From JBFHIZ01 sp041596215 (GTDB lineage: Bacteria > Bacillota > Clostridia > Lachnospirales > Lachnospiraceae): DNA of 64,000 bases. The stretch spans positions 1 through 64,000 of the forward strand of contig JBFHIZ010000004.1 in the NCBI GenBank assembly GCA_041596215.1, read 5' to 3'. The notes beneath the pieces are model-generated. The model saw only the letters and a program-made list of their open reading frames with translations, searched no databases and was not told the origin of the DNA. Positions 50,686-59,711 of this stretch are shown piece by piece; positions within the stretch are counted from its first letter, which is position 1; each line of letters begins with the position of its first letter. A program made the position numbers and the translations under genes.

Positions 50686-53600
50686 TTAATCTTGAGATCT
50701 TTCCACTAATTTTTGATATTTGAGTTTTGCATCTTTTTCAGCTTTTGCAAATAATAAATTTGCTCTGTCTGGATTTGAACGATATAGTTGGTTGTAACGA
50801 ACTTCGTTCATAATGAAATCTCTATATTCGGTAGAAGGTTCTTTTGAATCAAGCATAAATGGATTTTTGCCTTCTAAGGTTAAATCTGGATTGAAGCGGA
50901 ATAAATGCCAATATCCGGATTGTACTGCTTTCTTTTCTTCTAATTGTGAACCAGTTAATCCACCTTTGATACCATGATTAATACATGGTGCATAAGCGAT
51001 TACTAAAGATGGTCCTTTATATGCTTCTGCTTCTCTTAATGCTTTGATTGTTTGATTCATATCTGCACCCATAGCAATTTGCGCTACATAAATGTAACCA
51101 TAACTCATAGAGATTGCAGCTAAATCTTTCTTCTTCACATCTTTACCAGCAGCTGCAAATTTTGCGATTGCTCCAGTTGGTGTGGATTTTGAAGCTTGTC
51201 CACCGGTGTTGGAATATACTTCAGTATCAAATACTAAGATGTTTACATCTTCGCCAGATGCAAGAACATGATCTACACCGCCGTATCCAATATCGTAAGC
51301 CCATCCATCACCACCAAAGATCCATTGTGATTTTTTAGATAAGAAATCTTTTTCTTTTAAGATATATGCTTTTTCTTCGCTAGCATCAGAAGAAGCTTCT
51401 AAAGCGTTTACTAATTCTTTTGTAGCAATGCCATTTGCTTGTCCATCTTCATTGGTAGCAAAATATTCAGCAATAGCAGATTTTACAGCATCATCAGATA
51501 CTTTTTCATTTAATGCATTAATTTTGTTTTTCAAACGCATACGTAAAGCTCTTTGTGCAATTTCCATACCAAAACCATATTCTGCATTGTCTTCAAATAA
51601 GGAGTTAGCCCAAGCTGGTCCTTTTCCTTCTTTGTTTGTACAGTATGGAGTAGTTGGTGCTGAGAATCCCCAGATAGAAGAGCATCCAGTAGCATTTGCA
51701 ATATACATACGATCTCCAAATAATTGTGTGACAAGTTTTGCATATGGAGTTTCACCACATCCTGCACATGCACCAGAGAATTGAAGTAATGGTTGTTTGA
51801 ATTGACTACCTTTTAATGTGGATTCTTTAAATTTATCGGTAACTGCTTTGTCCATATCTAATTTTACAGCATAGTCAAATAATTTTTGACCTTCTAATTG
51901 CGTGTCAATAGGTTGCATGGTAAGCGCTTTTTCACCTTTCATACCAGGACAAACTTGTGCACAAGATCCACAACCCATACAATCGAGAGTGGAAACAGTA
52001 ATGGAGAATTTATATCCAGGAAGACCATTCATATTTTTGAATTTGTCTGCATCTGGAACACCTTCCATTTTATCTTCAGCAATTGCAACTGGGCGAATAA
52101 CTGCATGAGGACAAACGAGGGAACAGAAATTACATTGGATACAGTTGTCTGGATTCCATGAAGGAACATCAACAGCGACACCACGTTTTTCGTAAGCGGA
52201 AGATCCAAGAGGTGTATGTCCATCTGCGTAGTCTTTGAATGCAGAAACAGGTAAAGAATCACCATCTTGCGCATTTACTGTATTTTGAATGTTGTTGATA
52301 TAATCAATTAATTTTTTATCGGATCCAGTTACTTTGGTGGTTAAATCATCATCTTTGCAATCGGCCCATGAAGCAGGTACTTCAAATGGAATCGCATCTT
52401 TAAATCCACGATCAATTGCAGCGTGATTCATTTTTACAATATCTTCTCCCTTTTTCATATAAGAAGCAGTTGCAGCGTCTTTCATATATTTAATGGCTTC
52501 ATCTTCAGGAATGATTTCAGCAAGTTTAAAGAAAGCAGCTTGAAGAACAGTATTAATACGTGTTCCAAGTCCTACATCCTTACCGATTTGTGTACCATTA
52601 ATGGTATAGAATTTAATATGATGTTGTGCCATGTAACGTTTTGCTTGTCCTGGCAAGTGTTTTTCAAGTTCTTCGGCATCCCAAGTACAGTTAAGTAGGA
52701 AAGTACCACCATCTTTTACATCTTGAACAATGTTGTATTTGGTAATGTAAGATGGAGTATGGCATGCTACAAAGTTTGCTTTACGGATAAGATAAGTAGA
52801 ATTAATTTTTTCTTTACCAAAACGTAAATGAGATACGGTAACACCACCTGATTTTTTGGAATCATAGGAGAAGTATGCTTGTGCATACATGTCGGTATGA
52901 TCACCAATGATTTTAATGGAGTTTTTATTTGCACCAACAGTACCGTCAGCACCTAGTCCCCAGAATTTACAACTAATGGTAGATTTTGGAGTGTAATCAA
53001 CGATTTCATCTAAATCAAGAGATAGATTTGTTAAGTCATCTTTGATACCGATTGTAAATTGTTGTTTTTCTTTATTTTTGAATACAGCAAGAATTTGTGT
53101 AGGTTCGGTATCTTTTGAACCTAATCCATAACGTCCAGTATAGACAGGAATTTGATCAAATTTAGAACCTTTTAAAGCAGCAACTACGTCTAAGTATAGT
53201 GGCTCTCCAACCGATCCTGGTTCTTTGGTTCTATCTAATACACTGATTTGTTTTACAGAATCAGGAATTGCGTCAATTAAGTGTTTTGGACTAAATGGTC
53301 TGTATAAACGAACTTTTACAAGTCCTACTTTTTCACCATTTGCAACCATATGATTTACGGTTTCTTCTGCAGCTTCACAAGCGGAACCCATAGCAACGAT
53401 TACGTGTTCTGCATCAGGAGCACCTACATAATTAAATAATTGATAGTTTGTACCGATTTTTTTATTTACTTTTCCCATGTAATCTTCTACAATTGCAGGA
53501 ACTGCATCGTAATAAGAATTACAAGCTTCTCTTGCTTGGAAATAGATATCTGGATTTTGAGCAGAACCTCTTTGAATAGGATGCTCTGGATTTAATGCGC

Positions 53601-54216
53601 CTCTACGGAATGCATCAACGGCATCCATGTCAAGCATATCTTTTAAGTCTTCATAATCCCACATTTCGATTTTTTGAATTTCGTGAGAAGTTCTGAAACC
53701 ATCGAAGAAATGCATAAAAGGAACGCTGCTTTTGATTGCTGCGAGATGAGCAATTGCTCCTAAATCCATGACTTCTTGAACGCTGTTTGAACATAACATT
53801 GCAAAACCTGTTTGACGTGCGGAATAAATATCGGAATGGTCACCAAAAATTGATAATGCATGACCTGCGATTGCACGAGCAGAAACATGGAAAACGCCAG
53901 GTAATAATTCACCGGAAATTTTGAACATGTTTGGAATCATTAACAATAATCCTTGTGATGCAGTGTATGTAGTAGTTAGTGCACCAGCAGCTAAGGCACC
54001 ATGTACAGTACCAGAAGCTCCTGCTTCCGATTGCATTTCTGCTAATACAACTTCTTGACCGAAGATGTTTTTTCTTCCTTGTGTTGCCCAAGTATCTGTA
54101 TACTCAGCCATTGGGGAAGAAGGGGTAATAGGATAGATCGCTGCAACGTCTGTAAATGCATAGGATACATGAGCAGCAGCCGTATTTCCATCCATAGTTT
54201 TCATTTTTCTTGCCAT
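50686..54216 (-). CDS. nifJ: Pyruvate:ferredoxin (flavodoxin) oxidoreductase
   Basis: A 1176-residue single-chain PFOR that oxidatively decarboxylates pyruvate to acetyl-CoA and CO2 with ferredoxin reduction. It has the usual domain order: N-terminal pyruvate domain (AIYPITPSSPMAEYTD), the gamma and CoA regions, and two [4Fe-4S] ferredoxin-type motifs (CIQCNFCSLVCPH and CMGCGSCAQVCPG). The C-terminal thiamine-diphosphate domain holds the third cluster cysteine (ACAGCGETPYAKL) and GDGWAYDIGYGG. The start at 54216 follows AAGGAGGAATTT; an in-frame upstream ATG lacks a site. It is oxygen-sensitive in the family, so the host is an anaerobe. Confidence 0.97.
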   Translation of the reverse strand: MARKMKTMDGNTAAAHVSYAFTDVAAIYPITPSSPMAEYTDTWATQGRKNIFGQEVVLAEMQSEAGASGTVHGALAAGALTTTYTASQGLLLMIPNMFKISGELLPGVFHVSARAIAGHALSIFGDHSDIYSARQTGFAMLCSNSVQEVMDLGAIAHLAAIKSSVPFMHFFDGFRTSHEIQKIEMWDYEDLKDMLDMDAVDAFRRGALNPEHPIQRGSAQNPDIYFQAREACNSYYDAVPAIVEDYMGKVNKKIGTNYQLFNYVGAPDAEHVIVAMGSACEAAEETVNHMVANGEKVGLVKVRLYRPFSPKHLIDAIPDSVKQISVLDRTKEPGSVGEPLYLDVVAALKGSKFDQIPVYTGRYGLGSKDTEPTQILAVFKNKEKQQFTIGIKDDLTNLSLDLDEIVDYTPKSTISCKFWGLGADGTVGANKNSIKIIGDHTDMYAQAYFSYDSKKSGGVTVSHLRFGKEKINSTYLIRKANFVACHTPSYITKYNIVQDVKDGGTFLLNCTWDAEELEKHLPGQAKRYMAQHHIKFYTINGTQIGKDVGLGTRINTVLQAAFFKLAEIIPEDEAIKYMKDAATASYMKKGEDIVKMNHAAIDRGFKDAIPFEVPASWADCKDDDLTTKVTGSDKKLIDYINNIQNTVNAQDGDSLPVSAFKDYADGHTPLGSSAYEKRGVAVDVPSWNPDNCIQCNFCSLVCPHAVIRPVAIAEDKMEGVPDADKFKNMNGLPGYKFSITVSTLDCMGCGSCAQVCPGMKGEKALTMQPIDTQLEGQKLFDYAVKLDMDKAVTDKFKESTLKGSQFKQPLLQFSGACAGCGETPYAKLVTQLFGDRMYIANATGCSSIWGFSAPTTPYCTNKEGKGPAWANSLFEDNAEYGFGMEIAQRALRMRLKNKINALNEKVSDDAVKSAIAEYFATNEDGQANGIATKELVNALEASSDASEEKAYILKEKDFLSKKSQWIFGGDGWAYDIGYGGVDHVLASGEDVNILVFDTEVYSNTGGQASKSTPTGAIAKFAAAGKDVKKKDLAAISMSYGYIYVAQIAMGADMNQTIKALREAEAYKGPSLVIAYAPCINHGIKGGLTGSQLEEKKAVQSGYWHLFRFNPDLTLEGKNPFMLDSKEPSTEYRDFIMNEVRYNQLYRSNPDRANLLFAKAEKDAKLKYQKLVERSQD

Positions 54217-54279
54217 TTGAAATTCCTCCTTATTTGTTACGTGCTTCAATAAAATATATGTTATTTGATATTAATAGTT

Positions 54280-54295
54280 AGTAAGCACACTTACT
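54280..54295. promoter_or_regulatory. Inverted repeat in the PFOR leader
   Basis: AGTAAG and CTTACT are separated by CACA. It lies 4 bp downstream of the PFOR -10 box (minus strand), near the presumed start site. Regulator unknown. Confidence 0.4.
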
Positions 54296-54298
54296 GTT

Positions 54299-54327
54299 AT
54301 TTTAGCACCTAGGTGCTTTAAAGTAAA
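54299..54327 (-). promoter_or_regulatory. PFOR promoter with a 14-bp palindrome in its spacer
   Basis: On the minus strand, -35 TTTACT and -10 TAAAAT are 17 bp apart. The spacer holds the perfect palindrome AGCACCTAGGTGCT (54304-54317), which touches the -10. A regulator bound there would block RNA polymerase. It does not resemble a Rex box. The transcript leader is about 75 bases. Confidence 0.55.
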
Positions 54328-54485
54328 GAATTCTGCTTATAATAATCAATTTGTTTTTAAGGAAATACAATCTTACGAAGAATTAAAGGAAAATATAAAA
54401 TTATTCTAAATTATTGAAGGAATGAGAGCTGATTATTCGATTTTGATAGTCTTTAATAATATAGTTTGTGAGAAAGGGAATGGGA

Positions 54486-55388
54486 ATGAAGGACAGTGTA
54501 ATTATATTATGGAATAAAATAAAACTTTCTGGGAAAAAATTGACCGAAGGTGGAAAAGAAAAAGTAATAAGCAAAATAGCAATTTTACTACTATCTTTTT
54601 TAGTTATTTTTTCAGGAGCCATGCTTATAAAATCTCAAATAGATAAAAAGGAAGCACAGAAACAAAATGAAATACTTCAAGAAATGGCAACATTTGTGGA
54701 GGAAAACGAACCGGAAATCGAAGAGGAAACGCTTACTGAAGTTGAAGAGGAACAAGTTGAAGAAAATTTATATGAATTAGTTTCCGATTATCCAAAGCTA
54801 GATATTGATTATCAAGGATTGAAAGAGATGAATTCGGATTTGGTTGGATGGATGTATATCCCAGCATTGGAATTAAGTTACCCGGTGGTGCATTATAAAG
54901 ACAATGATTTTTATTTGGAATATTCTTTTGAAAAGAAACCAAGTATTTTAGGCACGATATTTATTGATTATGAATCACCAACAGATTGGACAGATTTCAA
55001 CACCCTTATATTTGGACATAATATGAAAGATCAAAGTATGTTTGGGTCATTAAAGCGGTTTGTACGAGAAGATGGATTGTTAGAGAGTAATCCTAATATA
55101 TATATTTACACAGAAGAAGAAGTTCTAATCTATCAAATATTTTCTATCTATATTGCAGAGGATGGAAGCCAACGATATCGAATTGTTCAAGATGATCCTG
55201 ATTTAGAAGCTTATGTAAGAGAAGCAAAGGAACTTTCCATTTATGATTTGGAAGATGATTTTTTGAATATGGATCATATTATTTCATTATCCACTTGCTA
55301 TGGAATACCTGGCACATCCAATCGATTATTATTACATGCAGTTTTACTTGAAAGAGGAGCACGGGATGACATAAACGTGGAAGAATAA
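54486..55388 (+). CDS. Class B sortase
   Basis: A 300-residue membrane-anchored cysteine transpeptidase. One N-terminal membrane helix (about residues 33-50) is followed by a Glu-rich coiled-coil linker (about 55-90) and the sortase barrel. The catalytic His178 is in LIFGHNM, Cys271 in LSTCYG and Arg280 in TSNRLLL. The extra helices typical of class B are present. It would attach surface proteins to cell-wall peptide crosslinks. I chose the ATG at 54486, 7 bases after AAAGGG. A CAP-domain lipoprotein and a surface protein with a sorting-signal-like tail lie just downstream, the likely local partners. Confidence 0.92.
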   Translation: MKDSVIILWNKIKLSGKKLTEGGKEKVISKIAILLLSFLVIFSGAMLIKSQIDKKEAQKQNEILQEMATFVEENEPEIEEETLTEVEEEQVEENLYELVSDYPKLDIDYQGLKEMNSDLVGWMYIPALELSYPVVHYKDNDFYLEYSFEKKPSILGTIFIDYESPTDWTDFNTLIFGHNMKDQSMFGSLKRFVREDGLLESNPNIYIYTEEEVLIYQIFSIYIAEDGSQRYRIVQDDPDLEAYVREAKELSIYDLEDDFLNMDHIISLSTCYGIPGTSNRLLLHAVLLERGARDDINVEE

Positions 55389-55462
55389 TAAAAATAGATG
55401 AGCTTTTTGAGAAATAAGAAGCGTCTTTATATGTATCAATAAAAATCGTCTTTCTATGGCTA

Positions 55463-55491
55463 TTGAATGCCTAGGTGAAAAATGATAAAAT
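55463..55491 (+). promoter_or_regulatory. Promoter of the CAP-domain lipoprotein
   Basis: -35 TTGAAT and -10 TAAAAT with a 17-bp spacer, 44 bp before the start codon. Confidence 0.6.
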
Positions 55492-55535
55492 ATAACTATA
55501 AAAAAAGAAATGAATTAATTTGGAGGATCTTAATT

Positions 55536-56108
55536 ATGAAAAAAATTCTAGCAATGCTATTAATTGGAGTAATGGCAGTTGGACTTGTGGCATGTGGAGC
55601 AACTGGAAATGTAGATGAAGCAGCAGCACTACGTGATATTGAGACGGCAGATTCAAGTATTATATATATTGACGATGAAGCAATTGCTTTAGTAGGATCG
55701 GTTGCAGATGCAACAATGACAGAGGAAGAACGAGCAGAAGCAGAGGAACTACATGGTATGGCTGTTAGTGTATTCAATCAATGTAATGCATTAAGACAAG
55801 AACAAGGAATGAAAACTTTAGATTGGGATGATTCCTTAGAACTTGCAGCTGCAGTTAGAGCATCTGAAATTGTAAGTACATTTTCTCATACGAGACCTAA
55901 TGGGAATCCATGGTGGACTGTAAATAGTGATTTAATGTGGGGAGAAAACTTAGCAAAAGGATTTTCCACAACGGAAGGTGCAGTAAATGGTTGGATGAAT
56001 TCCCCATCTCATAAGGCTAATGTAATGGATGCAGGATTTAATACCATGTCAATTGCAGTCTATCGAATAGATGGAGTTTTATATTTTGCACAGGAATTTG
56101 GATATTAA
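55536..56108 (+). CDS. CAP/SCP-domain lipoprotein (YkwD-like)
   Basis: A 190-residue secreted protein. The N-terminus MKKILAMLLIGVMAVGLVACG has a lipobox (LVAC), so it should be lipidated at Cys20 and held on the outer face of the membrane. After a spacer of about 55 residues comes a CAP/SCP domain: FSHTRPNGNPWW, WGENLAKGFST, VNGWMNSPSHKANVM and YFAQEFGY. The two His and two Glu of the CAP cavity are preserved. Bacterial members have been linked to cell-wall binding or cleavage, without firm general function. The start at 55536 follows GGAGG. It has its own promoter and terminator. Confidence 0.88.
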   Translation: MKKILAMLLIGVMAVGLVACGATGNVDEAAALRDIETADSSIIYIDDEAIALVGSVADATMTEEERAEAEELHGMAVSVFNQCNALRQEQGMKTLDWDDSLELAAAVRASEIVSTFSHTRPNGNPWWTVNSDLMWGENLAKGFSTTEGAVNGWMNSPSHKANVMDAGFNTMSIAVYRIDGVLYFAQEFGY

Positions 56109-56133
56109 AATATAATTGAATATAAATAGAAGG

Positions 56134-56166
56134 AAAATGCGTTCACTATTTGTGAGCGCATTTTTT
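56134..56166 (+). terminator. Intrinsic terminator after the CAP lipoprotein
   Basis: AATGCG-TCAC pairs with GTGA-CGCATT around a TATTT loop, with one T/G pair, followed by TTTTTT. The rest of the 285-bp gap before the next gene is A-rich; I see no clear promoter or riboswitch in it. Confidence 0.82.
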
Positions 56167-56394
56167 ATGTAAAAAGTTTATTTTTATAGTTAGGAGAAAA
56201 ATGCTTATAAAAACAGGTAAGAGAAGTATGAAATATATGGTAAAATCGCAAAAATTAAAAAAAGGAAAAGAAAATATAAAAATAATATGAAATTATGAAC
56301 CTTTTTAAAAAGTGGAAAAGTCTTTACTAGTATCAAAACAATAACAATAACGAGTAACAGACAAGTTATTTATGATAGGGAAAAGGGAGAGAAT

Positions 56395-57546
56395 ATGAAA
56401 AAGAGATTATTTAAAGGAATTGCAATTTTAGCAACGGCAATCATGATGATTGGTATGCTAGCAGTAAACCCATTTGCAGGGCTAGAAGCAAATGCAGAAA
56501 CAATGAATGGATATAAATATACAGATGGGAAAAGTGGAGCAGCTGTATATGATTTTAAAGAAAGAAATACGGAATTATTTAATTTAACAAAAAAGAACAG
56601 TACAACCTTAAAAGCATTATGTATTGACCCAGAAACTAGTATAAAAAACAATAAAACATATACCATTACTACGGCAGGAGATATTGATAGCAGAATTATT
56701 AATGCATTATATGATGTGACTGTAAATAATAGAAATAGGGAACACATTGCAGCTGCACAAGCAGTAGTATGGAAATTATACAATGGCCTAAATATTAATA
56801 CAACCTATGAAAAATGGGTGGGATTTATTTTTGGTCATTATGTAACAAAAGATTATAATTACAAAAATGAATACGATACCTATATGGCAGGTGCTATGAC
56901 AAGAGCAGATTTAAATGCTGCAGGATGGGATGTTGCAATCGCTACGGCAAACCAATCGCAAACATTACTTACTTTGATTCCTTATGTTGCACCAACACCA
57001 ACACCAGAACCAACGGCAACACCAACACCAGAACCAACGGCAGTACCAACACCAGAACCAACAGCAGTACCAACTCCAGAACCAACACCAGAACCAACAC
57101 CAGAACCAACACCAGAACCAACAGCAGTGCCAACAGCAGTACCTACAGCAGTACCTACAGCAGTACCAACAGCAGTACCAACAGCAGTACCAACAGCAGT
57201 ACCTACAGCAGTACCTACAGCAGTGCCTACAGCAGTACCTACAGCAGTACCTACAGCAGTACCTACAGCAGTACCTACAGATGAACCAGAGGAACCAGAT
57301 GATCCAGAACCAACAGCAGCGCCTACCTCAGCACCAGTAGTAGTTGTACCAACACTAACAACAATAACAGATGATGCAGTAGCTCTAGCTGACGCAGGAG
57401 AAGTATTGGGTGCAACAAGAAGTGTTCGTACAGATGATTATTCAAGCCTATGGATAGCATTATTTGCACTGTCAACAGCAGGATTATTAGGAATCACTTT
57501 GAAATTTAAGAAAAAAGAAGATACAATAGAAGATGCATCAAAATAA
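56395..57546 (+). CDS. Thioester-domain surface adhesin with Pro-Thr repeats
   Basis: A 383-residue predicted surface protein. The signal peptide (residues 1-34) ends at ANA-E. The next 165 residues look like a thioester domain. Cys76 in ALCIDPETS and Gln122 in AAAQAVVWKL are the pair that forms an internal Cys-Gln thioester in adhesins able to bond covalently to host or neighbouring surfaces. A stalk of PTPEPTA repeats and then 13 TAVP units follows. The C-terminus has VLGATRSVRTDD, a hydrophobic helix (about residues 351-370) and KKKEDTIEDASK. This is the layout of a cell-wall sorting signal, but the motif (SVRTD) is degenerate against LPxTG or SPxTG. The class B sortase 1 kb upstream is the likely enzyme. 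Thioester formation is inferred. Confidence 0.75.
   Translation: MKKRLFKGIAILATAIMMIGMLAVNPFAGLEANAETMNGYKYTDGKSGAAVYDFKERNTELFNLTKKNSTTLKALCIDPETSIKNNKTYTITTAGDIDSRIINALYDVTVNNRNREHIAAAQAVVWKLYNGLNINTTYEKWVGFIFGHYVTKDYNYKNEYDTYMAGAMTRADLNAAGWDVAIATANQSQTLLTLIPYVAPTPTPEPTATPTPEPTAVPTPEPTAVPTPEPTPEPTPEPTPEPTAVPTAVPTAVPTAVPTAVPTAVPTAVPTAVPTAVPTAVPTAVPTAVPTAVPTDEPEEPDDPEPTAAPTSAPVVVVPTLTTITDDAVALADAGEVLGATRSVRTDDYSSLWIALFALSTAGLLGITLKFKKKEDTIEDASK
57121..57276 (+). repeat. 13 tandem 12-bp repeats encoding TAVP
   Basis: Thirteen consecutive in-frame units of ACAGCAGTACCT, with T/A variation in the last base and A/G variation at base 9, code for Thr-Ala-Val-Pro. The near identity suggests recent copy-number change by slippage or recombination. 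Longer, less regular PTPE/PTAV units precede it from about 56992. Confidence 0.9.
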
Positions 57547-57589
57547 ATACAGAAAGCTTATTGTATGAAAATATAGAATGAATTAAGCA

Positions 57590-57626
57590 AAAGATGCTTT
57601 CACAATTATGTGAAGGCATCTTTTTT
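57590..57626 (+). terminator. Intrinsic terminator after the adhesin
   Basis: AAAGATGC-TTCACA pairs with TGTGAA-GCATCTTT around ATTA with a single bulge or mismatch, followed by a T-tract. It ends 10 bp before the next start codon, so the membrane-protein gene behind it is read through or has a start-proximal promoter I cannot see. Confidence 0.8.
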
Positions 57627-57636
57627 AGGGGGAATT

Positions 57637-59667
57637 ATGTTAGGTTTATTATATGTGTTTACATGTATTCTTACAGGATATGTATTTTGTAGTCTTTCAA
57701 TCAAAGATTTACCGTTGCTAGGGAGGGAGTCTTATTCCAAAAAGAAAATTGGTTTTTCGAATTTCTTTTTTGTTGCACCTGCAAGTTTTTTGGTGGGGAC
57801 TTGTTTTGTGACTTGGTTTGTATACTTGATTGCATACTTAGTGTGTGTAAGTGGAATAAATACAGAAGAACCTTTGTTGTTAGCAAATGCACTTTCTTTT
57901 GTTCTGTTTTTATGTTTGGATGGATGGATAATAGCAAGGCGTAAGATGGGAATTACATTGCAAATATCTGCGATAACTCTATCTGAGATCATAGGTGGAT
58001 GCTTTTTGCTACTTGGGACAACTTGGCTTATGTTTGACGTATTTTATTTACTTGAAGACACCGCATATGTAGGAGTAACTGTTTTTGGAGATTTTGCACC
58101 ACATATTGGAATGATACGGTCTTTTTCAGAAGGAAATAATTTTCCTACGATGTATCCACATTTCACAGGTGAAGATGTTCGATATCACTTTATGTTTCAA
58201 TTCCTGGCGGGTAATCTGGAATATTTGGGAATGCGTCTTGATTATGCATTTAATCTACCAAGCATTTTATCTTTTCTCAGTATGATGTCCTTACTATATG
58301 TTTTGGTATTAAAGATATTTGCAAAACGAAAAACGGCAGCATTAACATTACTCTTTGTATTATTTCGTCCAAGTATGGCTGTGTATACTTTTTTTTCTCA
58401 AATACCAAAAGAAGAGAGTTTTTTAAAAACAGTTTGGAACTATGATGTGTTTTTGGGGGATACCGTGCATGAAGATTGGGGGTTTTATAATCTGAATGTA
58501 TATTGTAACCAAAGACATTTTGCGTTTGCTTTAGGAATTATGTTTCTAACACTTATTCTTACATTGCCCTATCTATATGAAATGGAAACGATATTATCAA
58601 ATGCAAAAAAGGAAGGGAAACAAAAATTTAAATCTTGTTTTTTGGAAAAAGGATGTTTTGGATGGAAAGATCTTAAATGTTCCGTTTTTCTTGGATTGCT
58701 TGTTGGAGGGATTGCCTTTTGGAATGGATCCATTATGGTTGCAACACTTGCGACATTATTCTGTGTTGCGATATTTGCAAATCATAGATTGGACTTTATA
58801 GTAATTGCGGGAATTACAGTAGTTTTATCTTTTCTGCAAACAAATTTATTTATAGAAGGGGCAGCAGTAAGTCCGTCCTTTTATTTTGGTTATCTTGCCG
58901 ATCCAAAAACTGTTTTTTCTGTGATCGTATTTATATTTACACTTTGTTCTCCGCTAATTATTTTTTTAATAATATATTTGCTGTTTGAAAGAAAAATAAT
59001 TCGAAAATATCTTGTTTTTGTCATGATGAGTCCATTTATAATGGCATTTTTGCTTTCGCTTACACCGGATATATCTGTGAACCATAAATGGATTTTAATT
59101 TCAATGATATTGGCATCTATGTTTCTTGCCGCTTGTCTTGAAAAGATTTTTTCATTTCGCAGAATTGGATTTAAAATTATCACAGGAATACTTATTCTTT
59201 CTATATGTATGACAGGATTAATCGATTTGCGGATTCTGATTCATAAAAATGAATGGAAGTTAGAATATATTATCTCTTCGGAAAAAGAGGAATGGATTGC
59301 GAAACATAGTGATTCGAAAGATATTTTTTTAACAGATACGTATTCCCTAAATGATGTAGTTTTTGCAGGAGCTATGCTTTATTATGGATGGTCTTACTAT
59401 GCGTGGAGTGCAGGCTATAATACTTCGGAAAGAGCGGAGAAAGTAAATGAAATGTATGGGGCTAAGGATATCAGTAGACTAAAAGAACTGGTGCAAGAAG
59501 AAGGAATCACCTATATTATCGTTGAAAAGGCAAATCGTGAAAATACAAATTATGTTTTGCAAGAGGATGTAATTGCAAAGGCTTATAAAGAGGTGTATTC
59601 CGAAGGGGATGGAGAATGGAAGTTTACAATTTATGATACTAGACAAGCATTTGAATTCATGGAATAA
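57637..59667 (+). CDS. GT-C-like polytopic membrane protein
   Basis: A 676-residue membrane protein with about 12-13 hydrophobic helices and a C-terminal soluble part of about 140 residues. The first large external loop contains GDFAPHIGMIRSFSEG, then YPHFTGEDVRYHFMF and, further on, NQRHFAFALGI. The acidic loop after the first helices and the polytopic layout resemble GT-C-fold lipid-phosphosugar glycosyltransferases. The C-terminal WSYYAWSAGY and YIIVEKANRE stretches look like a substrate-binding cap. I chose the ATG at 57637 after AGGGGGAATT; an in-frame GTG at 57610 lies inside the preceding terminator. A related protein is encoded 44 bp downstream. Enzyme class is inferred; donor and acceptor are unknown. 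Confidence 0.7.
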   Translation: MLGLLYVFTCILTGYVFCSLSIKDLPLLGRESYSKKKIGFSNFFFVAPASFLVGTCFVTWFVYLIAYLVCVSGINTEEPLLLANALSFVLFLCLDGWIIARRKMGITLQISAITLSEIIGGCFLLLGTTWLMFDVFYLLEDTAYVGVTVFGDFAPHIGMIRSFSEGNNFPTMYPHFTGEDVRYHFMFQFLAGNLEYLGMRLDYAFNLPSILSFLSMMSLLYVLVLKIFAKRKTAALTLLFVLFRPSMAVYTFFSQIPKEESFLKTVWNYDVFLGDTVHEDWGFYNLNVYCNQRHFAFALGIMFLTLILTLPYLYEMETILSNAKKEGKQKFKSCFLEKGCFGWKDLKCSVFLGLLVGGIAFWNGSIMVATLATLFCVAIFANHRLDFIVIAGITVVLSFLQTNLFIEGAAVSPSFYFGYLADPKTVFSVIVFIFTLCSPLIIFLIIYLLFERKIIRKYLVFVMMSPFIMAFLLSLTPDISVNHKWILISMILASMFLAACLEKIFSFRRIGFKIITGILILSICMTGLIDLRILIHKNEWKLEYIISSEKEEWIAKHSDSKDIFLTDTYSLNDVVFAGAMLYYGWSYYAWSAGYNTSERAEKVNEMYGAKDISRLKELVQEEGITYIIVEKANRENTNYVLQEDVIAKAYKEVYSEGDGEWKFTIYDTRQAFEFME

Positions 59668-59711
59668 TAAATGGTAATAAGTGAAATGGGATACAAAATA
59701 AGGAGGGGAAA

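Noticed and set aside
56168..56394. A c-di-GMP or other riboswitch in the adhesin leader
   Set aside because: The leader is A-rich with no stable stems beyond the preceding terminator and no conserved motif I can recognise.
57121..57276. Tandem direct repeats considered as a CRISPR array
   Set aside because: The units are 12 bp with no spacers, in frame, and encode TAVP within a signal-peptide protein.
56925..57340. Two Thr/Asn/Gln-rich frames in the other phases over the repeat region
   Set aside because: They are by-products of the 12-bp repeats in the adhesin stalk and lack starts with sites.
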